A DNA stretch of 15,368 bases from the NCBI GenBank assembly GCA_902470035.1, contig CABREZ010000029.1, forward strand, positions 1 to 15,368, in the 5' to 3' direction. This DNA is from an uncultured Streptococcus sp. GTDB lineage: Bacteria; Bacillota; Bacilli; Lactobacillales; Streptococcaceae. The notes under the pieces are model-generated. The model searched no databases and had not been told where the DNA came from. It saw nothing but the letters and a program-made list of their open reading frames with translations. Positions 5,978 to 13,549 of this stretch are shown in pieces. Positions within the stretch are counted from its first letter, which is position 1, and every line of letters starts with the position of its first letter. The position numbers and the translations under genes were made by a program.

Positions 5978-7459
5978 CTATACTCCATAACGTGTAAAAT
6001 CATAAAAGAGTACATTCAGTTTTTCTACAAGTTCCAAAAGGGTCAAACTACTTGTACAAATAAATTTTTTCCTTTTTATATCCGGAATCATAAAGTTGGC
6101 AACAATAACATCATATTCAGTGTGCTCTAGTTCATGAAGATTAAAGTCATGCTTGATGACCTGTGAAAACTCAAAGTTATCCGTACAATAGAATTTTAAG
6201 AAATCAATCATGGACTTGGCATGATGGTCATCGTATCGACTAATGATTAAGACCTTGACAGCCTTACGTCTCCTTAGGAGTTGAGGTAATAGATTTTCCC
6301 AATGTGAAAATACTGTATAAATCTGATGCTTGAGATTTTCAGGATTTTCATGAAAGCCCATCTCTTTGAGATAGTGATACAAGCCAGTTTCAACATCCTG
6401 ATAAAATTTTGGGAAGAGGGTTCGATAATCCTCATTGGTATGGCTCTTGGTATCATAGAGAAGAAACTCACCAAAGATTTCACGTCGCTCCAAATAGGCG
6501 GTGTTGTGAATATGCATGATCATCTCTTCATAATTCTCAAGTTCTAAACTATAAGATTCACTCAGATGATCAAGAAATTGAGAGGCTAAAATATAGGATT
6601 TTTTTGTAACAGCGTCTTCCTCTGTAGCATCAATCAACCCCTGTGGGGTAAAATAGAAGCGTTTCTGTAAGAAGATAATAAAGAGTTGTTCAATGGTTTC
6701 TTCGTTAAATTCCACACCCAACTGCAAACCAAAATAACGAAGCATCTCATTAATTTTTGGTAGTTCCTGATAGAGGTAAGCGTATTGTTCAAAATTATTA
6801 GCCCCTTCAATTCGATAACCTTGTTTTATCCGGTAAAGGTACACCGTCAGCATAATTTTATAAGAATGGAAGATCGAATAAGTCAGTGGGATTTCTGTCA
6901 GTTTATAGAAGAAGGTGATAAAATCAATAATGACTTGCTCTCTGATATCTGGAAATGGCCACTCTAAATAATAATACCGCTCTGCAAAATACTGGGAATA
7001 GAAAAAGCGAATATCCACTTCATCCCCCACGACATTTAGAGGATTCAAGGTGATTCGAATATTGTACTTTTCCTGGATAATTTGATTGATATTTCGAATC
7101 AAGCGATAAAATGATTGCTGGCTGAGATCATACCGTCTACAGATTAAATCACTGGAAACATCCTTATGGAAAAACAAGTATTCCAAGAGAGAAAAAGCTG
7201 TAGATTCTTTAAAGAAGTGATGGTAGACCACCTCAATCCCAATCGAATCGTCATAACTAATCTTAATACCATTTGTCGAAGACTCAATCAAAAACTCATT
7301 AAAGACCGTTCGTAAATTTGAAAGATCCTCCTTCAATGACCGTTCTGTACAATCTAACATTTCAGCGAGTTCCTTCAAATGAAACCAGCGCTTCTCTCGA
7401 ATTAATGTTTCTAGCAAACGCATTTGGCGTCGCTGCTTTTTGGCAAGCAATTCTATCAT
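5978..7459 (-). CDS. Mga-family stand-alone transcriptional regulator (MgaSpn/Mga-like)
   Basis: This is a 493-residue cytoplasmic DNA-binding regulator of the Mga/AtxA class, and its length matches full-length family members. The N-terminal helix-turn-helix (about 12-58, HLKELAEMLDCTERSLKEDL) is followed by the family hallmark VYHHFFKESTAFSLLEY (78-94) and a second helix-turn-helix (about 101-130). Two PRD-like domains follow; candidate regulatory histidines are H198 (FHSYKI) and H316/H318 (MHIHNTAYLERREIF). The C-terminal 95 residues (from KVLIISRYDDHHAKS) resemble an EIIB domain. By family knowledge such proteins link sugar-phosphotransferase status to virulence or metabolic genes. GAGGAG lies ten bases before the ATG. 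No obvious target gene is adjacent, so the regulon is probably elsewhere. I leave the symbol blank because several Mga paralogues exist in streptococci. Confidence 0.9.
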   Translation of the reverse strand: MIELLAKKQRRQMRLLETLIREKRWFHLKELAEMLDCTERSLKEDLSNLRTVFNEFLIESSTNGIKISYDDSIGIEVVYHHFFKESTAFSLLEYLFFHKDVSSDLICRRYDLSQQSFYRLIRNINQIIQEKYNIRITLNPLNVVGDEVDIRFFYSQYFAERYYYLEWPFPDIREQVIIDFITFFYKLTEIPLTYSIFHSYKIMLTVYLYRIKQGYRIEGANNFEQYAYLYQELPKINEMLRYFGLQLGVEFNEETIEQLFIIFLQKRFYFTPQGLIDATEEDAVTKKSYILASQFLDHLSESYSLELENYEEMIMHIHNTAYLERREIFGEFLLYDTKSHTNEDYRTLFPKFYQDVETGLYHYLKEMGFHENPENLKHQIYTVFSHWENLLPQLLRRRKAVKVLIISRYDDHHAKSMIDFLKFYCTDNFEFSQVIKHDFNLHELEHTEYDVIVANFMIPDIKRKKFICTSSLTLLELVEKLNVLFYDFTRYGV

Positions 7460-7497
7460 CTTATAGAAACTCCTCGATTTTGTATCATTACTAATTC

Positions 7498-7506
7498 ATT
7501 ATAACA
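7498..7506 (-). promoter_or_regulatory. Extended -10 promoter of the Mga-like regulator gene
   Basis: TGTTATAAT on the minus strand is a TGn-extended perfect -10, about 38 bases before the start codon. The -35 region is weak, so the promoter may need an activator or rely on the extension. Confidence 0.65.
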
Positions 7507-7541
7507 TATTTTCTAAAAGGAAAGGTAAAAGTTTACGATTC

Positions 7542-7561
7542 AAAGACTTATCCTAGTCTTT
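7542..7561. repeat. Short inverted repeat upstream of the Mga-like gene promoter
   Basis: AAAGACT (7542-7548) and AGTCTTT (7555-7561) are perfect 7-bp arms around a 6-base centre. They lie about 40 bases upstream of the -10 and have no U tract in either direction. This could be an operator or a minor hairpin; nothing decides between them. Confidence 0.35.
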
Positions 7562-7577
7562 CACGTTATTTAAACAA

Positions 7578-7603
7578 AAAAGGAATGGTTGTCCATTCCC
7601 TTT
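7578..7603 (-). terminator. Terminator after the AI-2E family transporter gene
   Basis: GGAATGG (minus strand of 7593-7599) pairs with CCATTCC (minus strand of 7582-7588) around a 4-base loop. Flanking A/U pairs and one G-U extend the stem to about 11 bp, and the 3' arm runs into a U tract. It lies about 12 bases past the stop codon. Confidence 0.85.
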
Positions 7604-7615
7604 GTATTTATTCTA

Positions 7616-8743
7616 CTAGGATTTATTGATAATCCCAAATTCTTCCTGCTTGCGCTGCTTCTGTGTCTTTTTATGATTTTCATACAAGGCTGCGAGGAAT
7701 TTTACAATCTCTTTACCAATCGAATAAACCGGAATCGCCACAACCATCCCAATCACACCATAGATGTTACTGGATAAGAGCAAGAGGACCATGATGGTAA
7801 TAGGATGCACCTTCATCACCCCTCCCACAATCCGTGGGTAGAGGATATTTCCGTCAATCTGTTGGACGATGAGCATGAAGATGACTGCTTTAACCATCAT
7901 ATTGAAATCGGTAAAAGCATAAGTAACCACCATGGGAATCAAGCCGATCGTCGGTCCAATATAAGGAATGAGGTTGGCCAAGGCTGAGAAAATCGCAAAG
8001 ACCAAGGCATACTTCAAACCAATAAAACTATATCCAATAAAGGCTAGAGTTCCAATAATCAAGGCATCAATAGAAATTCCACTAATATAGCGAGAAACCG
8101 TTTGGTTGAGGCTCACTAAGAGAGAGGTAATATTCCGTCGGTCATTCTTCAGGATGGTCCGCTCCAACATCGGTAGCAATTTTTTCCCATCTATCAAGAA
8201 ATAAACCAAGAAAATTGGGGTCATGACGAGAATAAAGAGCGTATTGACAATTGTCGATACCACACTACCTAAACTATTGGTCACACTATTCAAGATATTC
8301 TGTAGAATATCTACATAAGATAGGTTTAGTTGCTGAATGGTCGATTGGATATTGATACTCTGAAAGGCTGGATTCTTCGATAACTTCGTTACAAAACTTT
8401 GCACTTCCCAATACAAGCCTTGGGTTGAATTAATCAAGCTTGTCAACTGGTTGATCAAAATAGGCAAGATATAAACAATCCCATAAATAATCAATCCAAA
8501 AAGGGTTACCAAGGTTAATAGAATGCCCCAAATTCGATTCAGATGAAATTTCTTTTCCAAAAATTCTACGATTGGATTGGTGATATAGTACAAGAAACCA
8601 GCAATCAAAAATGGAAGAATAATGGTATTCAGAACAGATACAAATGGAGAAATGAGGCTTCCCATACTTCCCCAAATATAGAATATAATTGTTAATAGTA
8701 GGACTTCACAGGTCCAGAAAAATAATTTACTTTTATGAAACAT
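7616..8743 (-). CDS. AI-2E family transporter (PF01594), eight-helix membrane protein
   Basis: The 375-residue protein has hydrophobic segments near residues 8-25, 30-55 and 65-95, a long amphipathic stretch (about 100-160), then further helices to about 345. The region YALVFAIFSALANLIPYIGPTIGLIP followed by QQIDGNILYPRIVGG is the recognisable core of the AI-2E exporter/YdiK/PerM family. Members have been proposed to export autoinducer-2 or to act as Na+/H+ antiporters, so the substrate here is open. The C-terminus is charged and cytoplasmic (NHKKTQKQRKQEEFG). A clear AGGAGG ribosome site lies six bases before the ATG. It is transcribed divergently from the ABC ATPase gene at 8815. Confidence 0.88.
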   Translation of the reverse strand: MFHKSKLFFWTCEVLLLTIIFYIWGSMGSLISPFVSVLNTIILPFLIAGFLYYITNPIVEFLEKKFHLNRIWGILLTLVTLFGLIIYGIVYILPILINQLTSLINSTQGLYWEVQSFVTKLSKNPAFQSINIQSTIQQLNLSYVDILQNILNSVTNSLGSVVSTIVNTLFILVMTPIFLVYFLIDGKKLLPMLERTILKNDRRNITSLLVSLNQTVSRYISGISIDALIIGTLAFIGYSFIGLKYALVFAIFSALANLIPYIGPTIGLIPMVVTYAFTDFNMMVKAVIFMLIVQQIDGNILYPRIVGGVMKVHPITIMVLLLLSSNIYGVIGMVVAIPVYSIGKEIVKFLAALYENHKKTQKQRKQEEFGIINKS

Positions 8744-8760
8744 CCCTTTCCTCCTATCTG

Positions 8761-8788
8761 CTATTTTATCATATTTATGGTAAAATAG
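8761..8788. promoter_or_regulatory. Palindromic bidirectional promoter, two extended -10 boxes back to back
   Basis: Two 13-base arms (8761-8773 and 8776-8788) match as an inverted repeat except at one position, around a 2-base centre. Each arm carries an extended -10: TGATAAAAT reading left (minus strand of 8763-8771) toward the AI-2E gene, and TGGTAAAAT reading right (8778-8786) toward the ABC ATPase. Neither has a good -35. The symmetry should allow polymerase to start in either direction from nearly the same site. Confidence 0.65.
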
Positions 8789-8814
8789 AGAATATTTTTA
8801 TGAAGGTTAAAAAG

Positions 8815-9603
8815 ATGAAAGATAGCTTAATTGAACTGAAAGACGTCACTCTCAGAAAAGAAGGAAAAAATCTCCTTTCCCGTTTGAATTGGACCGTCAA
8901 TAAGGGGGAAACCTGGGCCATCCTTGGACTGAATGGTGCTGGTAAATCGACCCTACTTCGTCTCTTAATGGCGGAATATTGGAAAACGGAAGGAGAGGTT
9001 TCCGTTCTCGGGACACAATTTGGACAAGGGGGCATTTCTGAGCTCCGCAAGCGAATCGGAGTGGTCAGCTCCTTTATTTCTGAGCGTATTCCCGAATCTC
9101 TTTCTCCGGAAGAAATCGTCCTCACTGGGAAATACAAGAGTAGCATTCTCTATACAACTTATGGAGAGAAAGAACTCGATGAAGCACGATCCATGTTGCG
9201 TCGCATCGGGGCTAGTGCTTTGATTGGGCGAAAATACCGGACTCTCTCTCAAGGGGAAAAACAGACGATTCTTATCGCCCGCAGTCTCATGGAAGAACCC
9301 GATCTTCTTATCTTTGACGAAGCCTCAAGTGGGCTCGACTTGTTTGCTCGGGAAGCGATTTTTCAACTGATTCACCAGATCAAACAGATGGAAAAGGCAC
9401 CGACCATTCTCTTTGTCACCCACCATGCAGAGGAAATCACCAAGTCCTTTAGCCATGTCCTTCTCCTCAAAGACGGACAAAGTTTTGCCCAAGGACCTAA
9501 GGAGGAAATTCTCACCCAAGAAACTCTATCAGACTTTTATGGAGGACAAGTCCAGCTAATTCCAATCGGTGAGGACCGCTATTACATTCAACCAGACAAG
9601 TAA
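8815..9603 (+). CDS. Orphan ABC transporter ATP-binding protein (YlmA/COG1119-like)
   Basis: The 262-residue protein is a single ABC ATPase domain: Walker A GLNGAGKS (38-45), signature LSQGEKQ (144-150), Walker B LLIFDE (164-169), D-loop SSGLD (171-175) and the switch histidine at 203 (VTHH). Where the Q-loop glutamine usually stands the sequence reads VVSSFISERIPE, as in the ModF/PhrA-like group COG1119. No permease or binding protein is adjacent, so its partner and substrate are unknown; it may even act without a transporter. The start at 8815 is chosen because GAAGG lies eight bases upstream. The in-frame ATG at 8800 has no ribosome site, and the frame extending to 8689 runs through the promoter. 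It is the only plus-strand gene in the window. Confidence 0.87.
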   Translation: MKDSLIELKDVTLRKEGKNLLSRLNWTVNKGETWAILGLNGAGKSTLLRLLMAEYWKTEGEVSVLGTQFGQGGISELRKRIGVVSSFISERIPESLSPEEIVLTGKYKSSILYTTYGEKELDEARSMLRRIGASALIGRKYRTLSQGEKQTILIARSLMEEPDLLIFDEASSGLDLFAREAIFQLIHQIKQMEKAPTILFVTHHAEEITKSFSHVLLLKDGQSFAQGPKEEILTQETLSDFYGGQVQLIPIGEDRYYIQPDK

Positions 9604-9628
9604 TCAATAGTCTGCTAAGATACAAAAC

Positions 9629-9661
9629 AAAGAGATTGGGACAAGCGTCACCAATCTCTTT
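9629..9661. terminator. Bidirectional terminator between convergent genes
   Basis: AAAGAGATTGG (9629-9639) pairs perfectly with CCAATCTCTTT (9651-9661), and GAC/GTC can pair inside the loop. The plus-strand copy ends in TTTTCTTCT; the minus-strand copy ends in CTTTGTTTTG. It can therefore end both the ABC ATPase transcript and the antiporter operon. Confidence 0.88.
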
Positions 9662-9687
9662 TCTTCTATTTAGCTGAAAAATTATTT

Positions 9688-11742
9688 TTATCGATTTCGA
9701 GCGTAATTGATCATATCATAAGGAAGAGTATTGGCACTTTCTCTTAAGGAATAGTTTTCCAATTCGTTGACATTTTGCCGCATGCGACGCGCATACTTGG
9801 CCGAAATCAAATGCTGTTCCTCATATTCAAAAATGAGTTTTCTCTCCAGGTAATAACCTCTTAGCATCTCATCAATATTATTGGGCTTGATCCGATTGAT
9901 AACCCGCTCTACAAAGGCTCCACTGGTAATCAAAGACGTTTCACGCAAGCGTGATTCTTGAAGGAAAGAAACCAAGCTACTGCGATAAACCCCTTTTAGG
10001 TTTTCCAAACTCTCGATAATAATTTCTGTATTGGCCAAATACAAGGCAGCAATCTGGTCATAGTCAATGGCTTCGAGCTTGTAATTCTCTCCGTTTTTCC
10101 ATGCCCGAATATCTGATCCAAAGGTCACAAGCTCGTGCAAAAGCAGTCGGAGCAAGCGAAAGAGTACCAAGAAATAATAGGTCAGGCGGGATGACAGATT
10201 GCGGTTGACCTTCTGCTCCATGGATCGAAGATAACGTTGATAGACATGGTAACTTCTATCTCGAATCTTTCCTTCTTCATAAGCCTGTTCCAAACCATCA
10301 TTCTCGATACTAAGAATAAGGAGTTTCAGTTGTTCCCAGTCTCTTTGAGTCGCCTTATCCTCCTGACTGAGAATCATATTTTCTATCCGCCCATGATAAT
10401 TATCAATCGCCGCATACAAAGGACCCTTCTGCTTGGTCACCGTCAACTCTTTTTCCAATAGCATGACAACATCGTTCAAAATAGCAATGTGCATCAAATG
10501 ATCATTGGATTCCTCTTTGTCTTCGGAGAGCTTCGGTAGGATGAGAAGGCCGAGTAAGAAACTACACAAAGTGACCCCTGCTACTAAAAACAAGAGAACA
10601 GGATATTCTGCTTCTAAATGCGTTGGTATCAAGAGAATGGTCGCAATAGACACCGTTCCTTTGACCCCTGAAAAGGTCAATAAGAGGGCATCTTTCAGAT
10701 ACTTGTCAATGGATTTTTTCAATTGAAAACCCCTGTACCAGTAAAATCCATACACCATCAAAAAGCGAATGAGGAACAAGAGTCCCGTCAATAAGAGAAC
10801 TGTCACAATCAAGAGCAGATTGTTGTAAAAGGGAGTCCTAAGAATTGGCTCAGAAATCATCTCTAGCTCCATCCCCAAGAGGACAAAGACAGAACCGTTG
10901 AGGACAAAATTGACTGTATTCCAAACCGTATGCGTGACCGTATCGACTTTGGCTTCTAGTAGGGTAATTTTCTTAAACCGACTAGCCTTTAGAATTCCAG
11001 CCACGACCACCGCAATAATCCCCGACACATGGATCTTTTCTGCGATAAAGAAGGTTAACAAAGGAAGACTCAATTCTAAAATGAGTTCACTGGCAATATC
11101 TGTTGCCCGAACACTGAGCAGTAATTTTTGAAGCCCACGGTTGATAGCTGCTGTCACAATCCCTACCGCAAAACCGCCTAAAATGGAGATAGCCAAGTCC
11201 CAACTAGCTTGGCCCAAGGAAAATACTCCAGTGGTCCATGCAGCCAGTGCCACACGAAAGGCGACCAAGCCTGAAGCATCGTTGAGCAAGCCCTCTCCTT
11301 TTAGAATGTTGGAGATTCGTTTTGGAAAGGAAAAGCGTTCCGATAGAGAGGCAAAGGCCACTAAATCTGTCGGACCGAGCGCTGCCCCAACTGCCATACA
11401 AGCAGCCAAAGGAATTCCCATCCACATGAGATGAGCCATCCAGCCCAAGCTAAGGGTCGAAATAAAAATGACTGGGAAGATTAAAAAGGCAATGATGCGC
11501 CAGTGCTTCAAAATCGAGGTAATGTCTGCTTCTTCTGCTTCTCGAAAGAGTAATGGTCCAATAACCAAGGCCAAAAAGAGTTCGGTATCTAAGTGATACT
11601 CCGAATTGGGTAAGAGAAAGCCAATCCCAATCCCAAGGACGATCTGGATCAAGGGGAGGGGCAAGGTAGGAATCAACTTATTGGTCGCATTGGAGACAAT
11701 CAGGATCAAGGAAAAGACAATGGCGTATACAAGAATCTCCAT
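9688..11742 (-). CDS. CPA1-family Na+/H+ antiporter (NhaP/NhaK-like)
   Basis: This is a 684-residue cation/proton antiporter. The first ~400 residues hold about twelve membrane helices with the CPA1 signature residues: ALGPTDLVAFASL (TD at 125-126) and KGEGLLNDASG (Asn154-Asp155, the ND pair of CPA1 exchangers). The remaining ~270 residues form a long charged cytoplasmic tail with probable coiled-coil stretches, as in Bacillus NhaK-type proteins. It should exchange Na+ or another monovalent cation for protons at the cell membrane; which cation cannot be read from the sequence. The ribosome site AGGAGG overlaps the stop codon of the small gene upstream (gap three bases), so the two are probably translationally coupled. 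It ends the cluster that starts with the radical SAM gene. Confidence 0.9.
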   Translation of the reverse strand: MEILVYAIVFSLILIVSNATNKLIPTLPLPLIQIVLGIGIGFLLPNSEYHLDTELFLALVIGPLLFREAEEADITSILKHWRIIAFLIFPVIFISTLSLGWMAHLMWMGIPLAACMAVGAALGPTDLVAFASLSERFSFPKRISNILKGEGLLNDASGLVAFRVALAAWTTGVFSLGQASWDLAISILGGFAVGIVTAAINRGLQKLLLSVRATDIASELILELSLPLLTFFIAEKIHVSGIIAVVVAGILKASRFKKITLLEAKVDTVTHTVWNTVNFVLNGSVFVLLGMELEMISEPILRTPFYNNLLLIVTVLLLTGLLFLIRFLMVYGFYWYRGFQLKKSIDKYLKDALLLTFSGVKGTVSIATILLIPTHLEAEYPVLLFLVAGVTLCSFLLGLLILPKLSEDKEESNDHLMHIAILNDVVMLLEKELTVTKQKGPLYAAIDNYHGRIENMILSQEDKATQRDWEQLKLLILSIENDGLEQAYEEGKIRDRSYHVYQRYLRSMEQKVNRNLSSRLTYYFLVLFRLLRLLLHELVTFGSDIRAWKNGENYKLEAIDYDQIAALYLANTEIIIESLENLKGVYRSSLVSFLQESRLRETSLITSGAFVERVINRIKPNNIDEMLRGYYLERKLIFEYEEQHLISAKYARRMRQNVNELENYSLRESANTLPYDMINYARNR

Positions 11743-11745
11743 CCC

Positions 11746-12009
11746 TTATCCTCCTGATCGTTGCTTACAACAGTCCTCAAAGAGTTGCTTTTGTTCTTGG
11801 ATCTTTTGATCAATCTTTGTCAGATCCTTGTGCTCAATTTTCTTCTGGCAACGTTCCATTTCAAGAGAAACCAGCTTCTTCTTGATTTTGATCATCTTTT
11901 TGCTCATCCTTGCTTCATCTAAAAAACCAACGGCACGTTCATGAGAGGTGGACTCCACAAAATTGTGGCGAAGATCTTCAATTTTATTTTTTAAAAACTC
12001 TTTATCCAT
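11746..12009 (-). CDS. Small charged coiled-coil protein, function unknown
   Basis: I do not recognise this 87-residue protein. It is highly charged, has no membrane segment, and from about residue 38 (KIKKKLVSLEMERCQKKIEH) to the end reads as one long helix rich in Lys, Glu and Gln. There are two Cys in a CC pair near the C-terminus (FEDCCKQ) and one near residue 54. Its first eight bases overlap the end of mnmM, and its end carries the ribosome site of the antiporter gene, so it is clearly part of the operon. Being real is supported by this tight packing rather than by a known family. A link to the antiporter's coiled-coil tail is possible but untested. Confidence 0.7.
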   Translation of the reverse strand: MDKEFLKNKIEDLRHNFVESTSHERAVGFLDEARMSKKMIKIKKKLVSLEMERCQKKIEHKDLTKIDQKIQEQKQLFEDCCKQRSGG

Positions 12010-12559
12010 AGCGATAACTTTCTAATTTTTCAATCATGACTAAAAATGGGGGATGATTGGTTTGGTTCAGAGTCCGGTAACTAGTGACCGTAAATTCTTG
12101 TTGAGGAAGTTGGGAGACAAAATCTAAAACCGCGTCCTTCTCTAGATTTCCACCCTCATGACCATAATAGATCATAATGGCAATCCGCCCACCCTTGATT
12201 AAGCAGTGACATAACTTATCAATGGCCTGAATCGTTGTTCTGGGCTGGGTAATAATCGACTTGTCTGCTGAAGGAAGATAGCCTAAGTTGAAGATAGCCG
12301 CCTTGACCTGGTTTACATAGTGATCTACTTCTTCATGCCCCTTTAAAAGAAGCTGGGCGTTGAAAAGGCCAGCTTCTTCCAAACGCTTCTGCGTATGGAC
12401 CAAGGCCTGCTCTTGAATATCAAATGCATAAACTTCTTTGGCTAGTTTAGCCAAGAAAAGGGTATCATGGCCATTGCCCATGGTCGCATCAACGACGGTA
12501 TCTTGATCCGTAATGACTTCCCTAAGAAAATCATGGGCCATTTCTAATGGTCGCAACAT
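12002..12559 (-). CDS. mnmM: tRNA mnm5s2U34-forming methyltransferase MnmM (YtqB)
   Basis: The 185-residue protein is a class I SAM-dependent methyltransferase of the YtqB family (formerly called rRNA methylase, PF06962). The SAM-binding motif VVDATMGNGHD lies at residues 22-32, the acidic residue after strand two at D47, the NLGYLP motif at 91-96, and YYGHEGG near 145. In Gram-positive bacteria MnmM adds the methyl group that completes mnm5 modification of wobble uridine 34 in certain tRNAs, replacing the MnmC step of enteric bacteria. It follows the radical SAM gene with a one-base gap; the ribosome site GGAGGAG overlaps that gene's stop codon. This ytqA-ytqB order also occurs in Bacillus subtilis, which supports both identifications. 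Confidence 0.88.
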   Translation of the reverse strand: MLRPLEMAHDFLREVITDQDTVVDATMGNGHDTLFLAKLAKEVYAFDIQEQALVHTQKRLEEAGLFNAQLLLKGHEEVDHYVNQVKAAIFNLGYLPSADKSIITQPRTTIQAIDKLCHCLIKGGRIAIMIYYGHEGGNLEKDAVLDFVSQLPQQEFTVTSYRTLNQTNHPPFLVMIEKLESYRYG

Positions 12560-12560
12560 G

Positions 12561-13493
12561 CTACTCCTCCAATTTTCCTACTTTACAGCCTTGAACACTT
12601 CCTCGACGACGCATTTCTGTTTCAATGGCATTCAGTACTTCCCACTTATTGAGACTCCACATCGGTCCTATCAGCATTTCGCGTGGAGCATCTCCTGTAA
12701 TCCGGTGGATGACGATCTCCTTAGGAATGATCTCCAGTTGGTCACAGATGACCGATACGTATTCCTCCTGACTCATCAATTGCAATCGCCCTTCATGGTA
12801 GTCTCGCTGCATCCGGGTATTGGTCATAAGATGGAGCAGGTGCAATTTAATGCCCTGGATATCGTTGTCCGTTACACAACGACGGACATTCTCTACCATC
12901 ATCTCATGCGTCTCCCCAGGAAGACCGTTGATTAAATGTGAAACAATCTCTGCCTTAGGGACCTGTTGGCGAATCCGCTTCACTGTTTCTACATAGAGCT
13001 CGTAACTATGAGCCCGGTTGATCAGTTCAGAAGTTGCTTCATAAGTCGTCTGCAAGCCCAGCTCAATGGTCACATGCATGCGCTCTGTCAATTCTGCTAG
13101 GTAGGCTAAAGTTTCATCTGGCAAGCAGTCTGGCCGTGTCCCGATGTTCATCCCTACGACACCTGGCTCATTGATGGCTTGCTCATAGCGCTCCCGAATG
13201 ACATCAACAGCTTCATGGGTATTGGTGAAATTTTGAAAATAGACCAAATACTTTTTAACGTCCGGCCATTTACGGTGCATAAAGTCAATTTCTTTATAGA
13301 ACTGATCCCGAATAGGGGCATCTGGCGCTACGATGGCATCCCCAGAACCAGAAACTGTACAAAAAGTACAGCCCCCGCGAGCAACTGTTCCATCACGGTT
13401 GGGACAGTCAAATCCCGCATCGATCGGGACTTTGAAGGTCTTTTCTCCAAATAAAGTTCGGTAATAATCATTTAAGGTCGAATAGGATTTCAT
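12561..13493 (-). CDS. TIGR01212-family radical SAM protein (YtqA-like)
   Basis: The 310-residue protein has the family's iron-sulfur cluster motif in FDCPNRDGTVARGGCTFC, with cysteines at 30, 42 and 45 (CX11CX2C instead of the usual CX3CX2C). Other family markers are YLVYFQNFTNTH, GTRPDCLPDE, ELGLQTTYE and HLINGLPGETHEMM. Its substrate is not established; its conserved place beside mnmM suggests tRNA modification. The start is the ATG at 13493. It has no proper ribosome site: GAGGGG ends only one base before it. An ATG nine bases upstream (13502) is possible. The frame continues to 13553 through the terminator of the previous gene, which is not credible. A promoter sits so close that the mRNA may be leaderless. 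Confidence 0.87.
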   Translation of the reverse strand: MKSYSTLNDYYRTLFGEKTFKVPIDAGFDCPNRDGTVARGGCTFCTVSGSGDAIVAPDAPIRDQFYKEIDFMHRKWPDVKKYLVYFQNFTNTHEAVDVIRERYEQAINEPGVVGMNIGTRPDCLPDETLAYLAELTERMHVTIELGLQTTYEATSELINRAHSYELYVETVKRIRQQVPKAEIVSHLINGLPGETHEMMVENVRRCVTDNDIQGIKLHLLHLMTNTRMQRDYHEGRLQLMSQEEYVSVICDQLEIIPKEIVIHRITGDAPREMLIGPMWSLNKWEVLNAIETEMRRRGSVQGCKVGKLEE

Positions 13494-13500
13494 ACCCCTC

Positions 13501-13529
13501 ATTATAGCAAAAAAGCAGAGTGAACTCAA
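13501..13529 (-). promoter_or_regulatory. Promoter of the radical SAM / mnmM / antiporter cluster
   Basis: TTGAGT (minus strand of 13524-13529), a 17-base spacer and a perfect TATAAT (minus strand of 13501-13506). The -10 ends seven bases before the ATG at 13493, so the predicted transcription start falls on or next to that A. The promoter lies entirely inside or beside the hairpin that ends the MGMT transcript. Confidence 0.6.
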
Positions 13530-13549
13530 AGTTGAGTCTCCTCTGCTTT
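13509..13549 (-). terminator. Terminator overlapping the 3' end of the MGMT-family gene
   Basis: AAAGCAGAG (minus strand of 13541-13549) pairs with CTCTGCTTT (minus strand of 13512-13520), and inside it ACTCAA pairs with TTGAGT (13532-13537 with 13524-13529). The 3' arm runs into TTTTTTG. The 5' arm lies within the last codons of the gene, whose stop codon is at 13526-13528. Confidence 0.78.

Noticed and set aside
8689..8814. Longer N-terminus for the orphan ABC ATPase
   Set aside because: It would overlap the divergent AI-2E gene's start and the promoter itself; the ATPase domain begins normally a few residues after 8815.
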